The notes under the pieces are model-generated. The model ran no database searches. It saw nothing but the letters and a program-made list of their open reading frames with translations, and was not told the origin of the DNA. Positions 38,338 to 43,218 of a stretch of 43,218 nucleotides of DNA are shown piece after piece. Position 1 is the stretch's first letter. Every line of letters starts with the position of its first letter. The position numbers were made by a program, and so were the translations under genes. This stretch comes from Chelatococcus sp. (GTDB lineage Bacteria > Pseudomonadota > Alphaproteobacteria > Rhizobiales > Beijerinckiaceae), in contig QFQY01000042.1 of NCBI GenBank assembly GCA_003248805.1, forward strand, positions 1-43,218, written 5' to 3'.

Positions 38338-39203
38338 GCGTCCGCTTCGGACCCAGCCTCGTCCACCGCCTTGCGCCGATAGCCCGTCGCCAGCACGTAG
38401 AGCTCGGACGAGTCGGCGCGGCTCGCGCCCGGCTTGACGTTGCGCACCAGCGTGAAGTCGCGCTTCATCTGGGCGAGCAAGGGCGCGGAATCGCCGCCCT
38501 GGAACAGCTTGGCGAGGAAGAACCCGCCCGGCGCCAGCACGTCATGCGCGAACTCCAGCGCCGCCTCCGCGAGCCCGATGATCCTGAGATGGTCGGTCTT
38601 CTTGTGGCCGGTGGTGTTGCCGGCCATGTCGGACATCACGCCGGCGGCCTGGCCGCCGAGCTTCTCGACGAGCAGGGCCGGCGCCTCCTCGGTCATGAAG
38701 TCCATCTCGATCAGCTCGACTCCCGGGATGGGATCGACCGGCAGCAGGTCGATGCCGACGATCCTGCCCTTTCCCTGGGCGAGGCCGATCCGCTCCGCCG
38801 CGACCTGGCACCAGCCGCCCGGCGCACAGCCGAGGTCGATCAGACGCTGCCCGCTCTTCAGGAACTTGTAGCGCTCGTCCATCTCCTCGAGCTTGAAGGC
38901 GGCGCGCGAGCGGAAGCCGCGCTCCTTGGCGCGCTTGACGTAAGGATCGTTGAGCTGGCGCTCGAGCCAGAGCTGCGAGGAATGCTTGTGCTTGCGGGCG
39001 TTCTTCAGGCGCACGCGCAGGTCGCGGTCGCCGGCCGGCTTGGCGCCGGCAACCTGCTTGCCCGGCGTGAGGGCGCCGCCGGACTTCGCTCCACCGGACT
39101 TCGTCCCGCCGGACTTGGCCCCGCCGGACTTCGTGCCGCCGGATTTGGCCCCGCCCGCGCCGGTTCCCCCCGCCTTGCCGCCCCCGGATTTTCCGCTGCT
39201 CAT
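38334..39203 (-). CDS. rlmE: 23S rRNA (uridine-2'-O)-methyltransferase RlmE (FtsJ/RrmJ)
   Basis: A 289-residue SAM-dependent methyltransferase that modifies U2552 (E. coli numbering) of 23S rRNA, a late step in 50S assembly. The Rossmann motif is LIDLGCAPGGWCQVAA. The K-D-K-E tetrad is visible as AFKLEE, MSDMAGNTTGH, LAKLFQGG and SSELYVLA. The enzyme is longer than usual (about 210-230) because of a N-terminal tail of KSGGA/KSGGT repeats (residues about 4-43), followed by a basic stretch before the domain. It is the middle gene of a probable operon: 13 bp after the Ppx/GppA gene and overlapping the APH-like gene. Confidence 0.95.
   Translation of the reverse strand: MSSGKSGGGKAGGTGAGGAKSGGTKSGGAKSGGTKSGGAKSGGALTPGKQVAGAKPAGDRDLRVRLKNARKHKHSSQLWLERQLNDPYVKRAKERGFRSRAAFKLEEMDERYKFLKSGQRLIDLGCAPGGWCQVAAERIGLAQGKGRIVGIDLLPVDPIPGVELIEMDFMTEEAPALLVEKLGGQAAGVMSDMAGNTTGHKKTDHLRIIGLAEAALEFAHDVLAPGGFFLAKLFQGGDSAPLLAQMKRDFTLVRNVKPGASRADSSELYVLATGYRRKAVDEAGSEADA
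39075..39194 (-). repeat. 15-bp tandem repeats encoding the RlmE KSGGx tail
   Basis: At least five clean near-15-bp units (plus strand GCCGGACTTCGTCCC and variants such as GCCGGACTTGGCCCC) encode KSGGT and KSGGA in alternation. Flanking units are more degenerate (AGGTGAGG, KAGG). The array lies wholly in the N-terminal coding region. Confidence 0.8.
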
Positions 39204-39216
39204 CGCCTGAAGAAGC

Positions 39217-40368
39217 CTATCTCCTGCGCCACCAGGCGCGGTCCTCGTGCATCATCCTGAGCAGGATGCCCTCGCGCAGCCCCCGATCCGCGATCCTGAC
39301 GCGCTCGCTCGGGAAGGCGCGGCGGATCGCCTCGAAGATCGCGCAACCCGCGAGCACGAGGTCGGCGCGCTCGCGCCCGATGCAGGCGTTCGCCGCCCGA
39401 GCGGCATAGTCCATGTCGATCAGCCGGTCGATCACGGCGAGGACGTCCTCGCGCTGCATCCACAGCCCGTCGACCTCGCGCCTGTCGTAGCGGGGCAGGC
39501 CGAGATGGATGCCGGCGACGGTCGTCACGGTGCCGGAGGTGCCGAGCAGGTGGAAACCGCTGGCCCCGCTGGCCGCGGCCGCCTTGCGCGCGAAGGGCTC
39601 CAGCGCCTGCGTGCAATCGCGGACCATGCGCTCGAAGAGCTCGCGGCCGACCTCGATGCCGCCATAGCGCTCCGCGACGGTGACGACGCCGATCGGCAGC
39701 GAATCCCATTCGCGGATGCGCGCCGCCGGATCGCGCGCCTGCGAGCGGCCGCCCATCCAGACGATCTCGGTCGAGCCGCCGCCGATGTCGAAGACGATGA
39801 CCGCGTCCGCCTTGGGGTCGGCCAGCGCCGCGCAGCCGGAGACGGCGAGCGTCGCCTCGGTGCGCTGGTCGATGACCTCGAGGGCGATGTCGGCCTCGCT
39901 CTGCACGCGGCGGACGAAATCGGCGCCGTTGACGGCGGCGCGGCAGGCCTCCGTCGTGACGAGCCGGGCGCGGGTGACGCCGCGATGGGCCATCTTGTCG
40001 CGGCAGATCTTCAGGGCCTCGACGGCCCGGTCCATCGCCGCCTCGCCAAGGCGGCTGCTGCTGCTCAGGCCCTCGCCCAGGCGAACGATTCGCGAAAAGG
40101 CGTCGACGACGCGGAAGCCGTGCTGCGCCGGACGGGCGATCAGCAGGCGGCAGTTGTTGGTCCCCAGATCGAGCGCGGCATAGGTCGTGGTCGCCGCGCG
40201 GGGCGGCGGGGCCGGGGGCGGGCGCGCCTCGAGCACGCGCGGAGCCGCCTCGGCCAGGTCATGGCCGGCCATCTCGCGGCCGGCCGTGTCGCGCTCCGCG
40301 CCACGCGCCGGAGGCGGCACGATCGTGCCCGCCTGCTCCTGCCGGTCCTGGACCGCCACCCTCGTCAC
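39217..40368 (-). CDS. Ppx/GppA family phosphatase
   Basis: A 383-residue exopolyphosphatase/guanosine pentaphosphatase-like enzyme of the ASKHA fold. The phosphate-1 motif is YAALDLGTNNCRLLIA near residue 62. The catalytic glutamate region is TTEACRAA, and the phosphate-2 motif is VFDIGGGSTEIVW near 190. LGTSGTVTTVAGI is the adenosine motif. It is the short version lacking the C-terminal helical domains of E. coli GppA. The start is GTG 40368 with AAAGGAT upstream; the first 55 residues are Pro/Ala-rich and not conserved. It leads the operon with rlmE and the APH-like gene, an order that joins stringent or phosphate metabolism to rRNA maturation. Confidence 0.92.
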   Translation of the reverse strand: MTRVAVQDRQEQAGTIVPPPARGAERDTAGREMAGHDLAEAAPRVLEARPPPAPPPRAATTTYAALDLGTNNCRLLIARPAQHGFRVVDAFSRIVRLGEGLSSSSRLGEAAMDRAVEALKICRDKMAHRGVTRARLVTTEACRAAVNGADFVRRVQSEADIALEVIDQRTEATLAVSGCAALADPKADAVIVFDIGGGSTEIVWMGGRSQARDPAARIREWDSLPIGVVTVAERYGGIEVGRELFERMVRDCTQALEPFARKAAAASGASGFHLLGTSGTVTTVAGIHLGLPRYDRREVDGLWMQREDVLAVIDRLIDMDYAARAANACIGRERADLVLAGCAIFEAIRRAFPSERVRIADRGLREGILLRMMHEDRAWWRRR

Positions 40369-40552
40369 ATCCTTTGCCTGCCGCCCCTGCGGACGGCGGC
40401 GGCCGTCCCGGCCGCGCGCTTCGGCGAGAAGCTAGCAACAGCAGGCGGGGGGTGCCAAGCGTAACCTTGCAAGGCCGCGCCCGGCCTTGCCGGCGGGCGC
40501 GTGCATTTGCCAGTCTCCGCCCACGGGAAAGACGGCAGGGAGGACGATTATC

Positions 40553-42088
40553 ATGGCCGCAACGCGCCACATCCTGGCGATCGACCAGGGCACGACCTCC
40601 TCGCGCGCGATCGTGTTCGATTCGCAGCTTTCCGTCATCGCCAGCGCGCAGCAGGAATTCCCGCAGCATTTCCCGGCCTCCGGCTGGGTCGAGCACGAGC
40701 CGGAGGACATCTGGGAGAGCGTCCTCGCGACCTGCCGTCAGGCGCTCGCCAAGGCCGCGCTCTCGGCCGGCGACGTCGCCGCGATCGGCATCACCAACCA
40801 GCGCGAGACGACGCTGGTCTGGGACCGGCGGACGGGCCGGGCGATCCAGCGCGCCATCGTCTGGCAGGATCGGCGCACGGCCGACGTCTGCGCCGAGCTC
40901 GCGCGCGCCGGACATGACGAGGCGGTGGCGGCGTGCACGGGGCTGCGCCTCGACCCCTATTTCTCCGCCACCAAGATCGCCTGGCTGCTGGACAACGTGC
41001 CGGGTGCGCGCCGGCGGGCGGAGGCCGGCGAGCTCGCCTTCGGCACGGTCGATTCCTTCCTGCTCTGGCGGCTGACCGGCGGCAAGGTCCATGCGACCGA
41101 CGCGACCAACGCCGCGCGCACCATGCTGTTCGACATCCACAGGGGCGTCTGGGACGAGGGCATGCTCGCGCTGTTTCGCGTGCCGGCTGCGATCCTGCCC
41201 GAGGTGCGGGACTGCTCCGGCCGCTTCGGCGAGACGGCGGCCGATCTCTTCGGCGCGCCCATCCCGGTGCGCGGCATTGCCGGTGACCAGCAGGCGGCGA
41301 CCGTCGGCCAGGCTTGCTTCTCGCCCGGCATGGTGAAGTCGACCTATGGCACGGGCTGCTTCGCCCTGCTGAACACCGGCGACGAGCCCGTCGCCTCGCG
41401 CCATCGCCTGCTCTCGACCATCGCCTATCAGCTCGGGGGCAAGCGGACCTACGCGCTCGAGGGCTCGATCTTCATCGCGGGGGCGGCGGTGCAGTGGCTT
41501 CGCGACGGGCTCGGCATCATCGCGGCCGCCAGCGAGAGCGGGCCGCTCGCGGAAGCCGCCGATCCGACACAGGACGTCTATCTCGTGCCGGCCTTCACCG
41601 GGCTCGGCGCGCCGCACTGGGACGCGAAGGCGCGCGGCGCGATCTTCGGGCTGACGCGCAATTCGGGGCCGCGCGAATTCGCCCGCGCCGCGCTGGAGAG
41701 CGTCTGCTACCAGACGCTCGACCTGATCGAGGCGATGCGGGCCGACTGGCCGCATGGGGCGGGGCAGGGCCATGGTCAGGGCAATGGGAGCGGGAAGGGC
41801 GCGGCGGTGCTGCGGGTGGACGGCGGCATGGTCGCCTCCGACTGGACGATGCAGCGCCTCGCCGACATCCTCGACACGCCGGTCGACCGGCCGACGGTGC
41901 CGGAGACGACCGCGCTGGGGGCGGGCTATCTCGCCGGGCTCGATGCCGGGCTCCTGCCGGAACCGGACCGCTTCGCCGACCTCTGGCGGCTGGAGCGGCG
42001 CTTCTCGCCGCGCATGGGCAGCGCCGAGCGGGAGCGCAAGGTCGCCGGCTGGCGCGACGCCGTGCGGCGCACGCTGAGCGGCCCCTGA
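40553..42088 (+). CDS. glpK: Glycerol kinase
   Basis: A 511-residue FGGY-family kinase that phosphorylates glycerol at the sn-3 position. The N-terminal AIDQGTTSSRAIVFD phosphate motif, the glycerol-contact region EHEPEDIWES, TNQRETTLVWDRRTG, and the FGGY signature parts YGTGCFALLNTG and GGMVASDWTMQRLADILDTPVDRP (core GGMVASDWTMQRLAD) are present. The ATG at 40553 has GGGAGGA upstream. A Gly/His/Gln/Ser insertion (GAGQGHGQGNGSGKGAA) lies between two conserved strands before LRVDGG. No glpF or glpD is adjacent. Confidence 0.95.
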   Translation: MAATRHILAIDQGTTSSRAIVFDSQLSVIASAQQEFPQHFPASGWVEHEPEDIWESVLATCRQALAKAALSAGDVAAIGITNQRETTLVWDRRTGRAIQRAIVWQDRRTADVCAELARAGHDEAVAACTGLRLDPYFSATKIAWLLDNVPGARRRAEAGELAFGTVDSFLLWRLTGGKVHATDATNAARTMLFDIHRGVWDEGMLALFRVPAAILPEVRDCSGRFGETAADLFGAPIPVRGIAGDQQAATVGQACFSPGMVKSTYGTGCFALLNTGDEPVASRHRLLSTIAYQLGGKRTYALEGSIFIAGAAVQWLRDGLGIIAAASESGPLAEAADPTQDVYLVPAFTGLGAPHWDAKARGAIFGLTRNSGPREFARAALESVCYQTLDLIEAMRADWPHGAGQGHGQGNGSGKGAAVLRVDGGMVASDWTMQRLADILDTPVDRPTVPETTALGAGYLAGLDAGLLPEPDRFADLWRLERRFSPRMGSAERERKVAGWRDAVRRTLSGP

Positions 42089-42313
42089 GCAGCCCCGAGC
42101 AGCAGCCCCGAGCGCGGAAGCCTCCGTCGTCCCCGCGCGACCCGGCCTGTCGCGCGCCGACCCTCGCAGGCTCGGCCGGCCCTGCGGGAGGCGGACGGGC
42201 CTCGTGCGATCGGGAGGGATCGCTTTCGGCAAAATCTGCTCTTGCCATCGCGTCGCGCTTTGATTAGACCGCGCCTCACCAACGCGAGCGCCGGACGACA
42301 GCGCCGCCGCCGT

Positions 42314-42387
42314 TGGGGGATCGTCTAACGGTAGGACCCCAGACTCTGACTCTGGTTGTCTAGGTTCGAATCCTAGTCCCCCAGCCA
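42314..42387 (+). tRNA. tRNA-Gln (anticodon CTG)
   Basis: A 7-bp acceptor stem (TGGGGGA with TCCCCCA) is visible. The anticodon stem CCAGA/TCTGG holds the loop CTCTGAC, giving anticodon CTG, which reads CAG for glutamine. The T arm contains GGTTCGAATCC. The discriminator base is G and CCA is encoded. An accessory region follows directly, as at many tRNA integration sites. Confidence 0.95.
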
Positions 42388-42402
42388 CCGCTTTTCGGTG
42401 GC
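42384..42402 (+). terminator. Hairpin at the tRNA-Gln 3' end
   Basis: GCCACCG, CTTTT and CGGTGGC form a perfect 7-bp stem starting at the tRNA discriminator base. No T-run follows it, so termination efficiency is uncertain. Its left arm includes the encoded CCA. Confidence 0.5.
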
Positions 42403-42422
42403 TCGCATGCGAATAAAATCAA

Positions 42423-42533
42423 TCACTTATAGATCGCCTGCTTCTGGCTGGTAGCACCGGCAGTAGCACTACTGGTAGCACCGATAGCGCCTTCAGCGCC
42501 GCCCCCCTTGCATGGTCGCGCTTCAGGAGTTCA
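42423..42533 (-). pseudogene. Possible C-terminal remnant of an integrase or other lost gene beside tRNA-Gln
   Basis: On the minus strand a 36-codon open stretch ends 35 bp from the tRNA in SQKQAIYK and a stop. Upstream of it is an Ala/Gly/Thr/Ser-rich segment (GAIGATSSATAGAT) coded by imperfect GGTAGCACC repeats (plus strand), and then a stop. Integrases that use a tRNA often end just downstream of it in this orientation. There is no conserved catalytic motif, so identity is a guess. Confidence 0.25.
42451..42494. repeat. Short imperfect tandem repeat GGTAGCACC
   Basis: GGTAGCACC occurs twice and the related AGTAGCAC once between them, followed by a GATAGCGCC variant, at about 10-13-bp spacing. 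It is too short and irregular for a CRISPR. It overlaps the possible integrase remnant. Confidence 0.55.
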
Positions 42534-42561
42534 GTCTGGCCGCATCGCTGGGGACCGGTGA

Positions 42562-43143
42562 ATGATCCATGAAAGTGCGCCTTGGAAGGCTCACCTCATC
42601 CGAGACGCGCATCTCATTGAGCGGTGGGCCGCCAAGCCCAAGAACTTGGAGCGCCGGTCGTTCCTGATCGAGCGCAAGGTATTTCTTGCCGCCTACGCGA
42701 TGAGGAAGCTGGACGAGGGCTTAAAGCTGTCTACCGACTTGCTCACCGCCGACATGACGGTTCTGCGGTTTCCACCCACCCAGGATGGCTTCACTCTCCG
42801 CAACAACCACAGGTTCGATGAGCATTTCGATCTGGAGAACCCCCAGCGGGTTTCCCTTCCTCGCCGCCGGGTGCTCAACCTCCTGGTCCACAGCTTGGTT
42901 TTTGTGGAGGTCTTGAACGATATCGAGACCTACGACGCATTCATGGTGACCTCTGACTATGAGCGCGGCCAGGGCCTCGTGCAGATCGATATCGCCGCCT
43001 TCGTCGAACTCATGCGCCTAGTAGGCGGCGATTGGCCGACCTCTTTGCGGTGGGTCCGGGAGCCGACTGGCAGCGGGTGGCGAGTTTGGGCCGGGCACGG
43101 CGAGGGTCCCGACGTGGCCCAGACGGGTCGTAAGGTACGCTAG
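42562..43143 (+). CDS. Hypothetical accessory protein
   Basis: A 193-residue soluble protein of unknown function. The N-terminal half is helical and charged (AHLIERWAAKPKNLERRSF, VFLAAYAMRKLDEGLKLS). The C-terminal half is mixed, ending in a Gly-rich tail (GSGWRVWAGHGEGPDVAQTG). I recognise no catalytic motif. The composition is less GC-rich than the core genes. It sits between tRNA-Gln and an insertion sequence. Its TAG stop (43141-43143) lies close to the likely IS edge, so the original C-terminus may have been changed by the insertion. The start ATG at 42562 has only a weak GGGGACCGG ribosome site. Confidence 0.6.
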   Translation: MIHESAPWKAHLIRDAHLIERWAAKPKNLERRSFLIERKVFLAAYAMRKLDEGLKLSTDLLTADMTVLRFPPTQDGFTLRNNHRFDEHFDLENPQRVSLPRRRVLNLLVHSLVFVEVLNDIETYDAFMVTSDYERGQGLVQIDIAAFVELMRLVGGDWPTSLRWVREPTGSGWRVWAGHGEGPDVAQTGRKVR

Positions 43144-43156
43144 GATCCGTGGACAC

Positions 43157-43218
43157 TTATCTGAGCCATAGGACGGTTGCGGCGATTGTGACGATGGCGA
43201 GATAGTGTCTTGCCGTCT
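43157..43218 (-). mobile_element. IS5-family transposase, C-terminal end (runs off the window)
   Basis: On the minus strand, from the window edge, the frame reads TARHYLAIVTIAATVLWLR and then a TAA stop. This closely resembles the last residues of IS5-family DDE transposases (typical ends such as RNFLA...LAA...WLR). Only 20 codons are visible, so the subgroup and the intactness of the element cannot be judged. The element's end should lie between this stop and about 43143. Confidence 0.6.

Noticed and set aside
42451..42494. Possible CRISPR or regulatory repeat array
   Set aside because: The units are only about 9 bp, irregular and few; there are no spacers of even length and no cas genes.

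Overview
The window is high-GC, densely coding DNA typical of an alphaproteobacterium of the order Hyphomicrobiales (Rhizobiales). A Bosea-like or related genus is my guess from protein flavour and gene content, not a demonstrated placement. Supporting signs are a DUF2865 protein, the alphaproteobacterial SOS operator form GAAC-N7-GAAC in front of ssb, the BioY/DedA/MarC-type membrane proteins, and long GC-rich shadow frames over every core gene. It reads as ordinary chromosome with small accessory patches at both ends and a few lower-GC pockets inside.

Layout. 1-1.4 kb: an AT-richer accessory gene encoding a zinc ribbon followed by a restriction-endonuclease-like core, with no ATG start. 1.4-4.5 kb: uvrA (reverse). 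4.8-6.6 kb: a betaine-type ABC substrate-binding protein and permease without an ATPase. 6.7-9.2 kb: a TetR regulator divergent from a short-chain dehydrogenase and a zinc-free quinone-oxidoreductase-like enzyme. 9.3-16 kb: ABC-F ATPase, class V aminotransferase, DinB-like protein, BioY, a cupin and an acetyl-CoA hydrolase/CoA-transferase. 16.1-16.8 kb: ssb with a LexA box over its promoter and a clear terminator. 16.9-21.7 kb: a stand-alone LytTR-like protein, DedA protein, class II glutamine amidotransferase, M20 peptidase, then a pocket of VOC and small hypothetical genes. 21.8-25.6 kb: gyrA and a MarC-family gene. 25.7-31.5 kb: an exported MetX-like alpha/beta hydrolase, an AsmA-like protein and an iron(III)-type ABC permease plus binding protein, again without an ATPase. 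31.7-37.4 kb: DUF2865 protein, MAPEG protein, guaB, a small exported protein and a DHA2-type MFS transporter. 37.4-40.4 kb: a tight operon of a Ppx/GppA phosphatase, rlmE and an APH-like protein. 40.5-42.1 kb: glpK. 42.3-43.2 kb: tRNA-Gln(CTG), a possible integrase remnant, a hypothetical gene and the C-terminal end of an IS5-family transposase running off the window.

Functional themes are genome maintenance (uvrA, ssb, gyrA), uptake (betaine-type, iron, biotin), nucleotide and RNA metabolism (guaB, rlmE, ppx/gppA) and glycerol use (glpK). I did not find a clear multi-gene undescribed system. The best leads are the zinc-ribbon/nuclease gene at the left edge, the tRNA-Gln junction at the right edge, the stand-alone LytTR-like protein, the Asn-Leu pair in the GyrA quinolone region, and the lysine-rich repeat tails on UvrA and RlmE.
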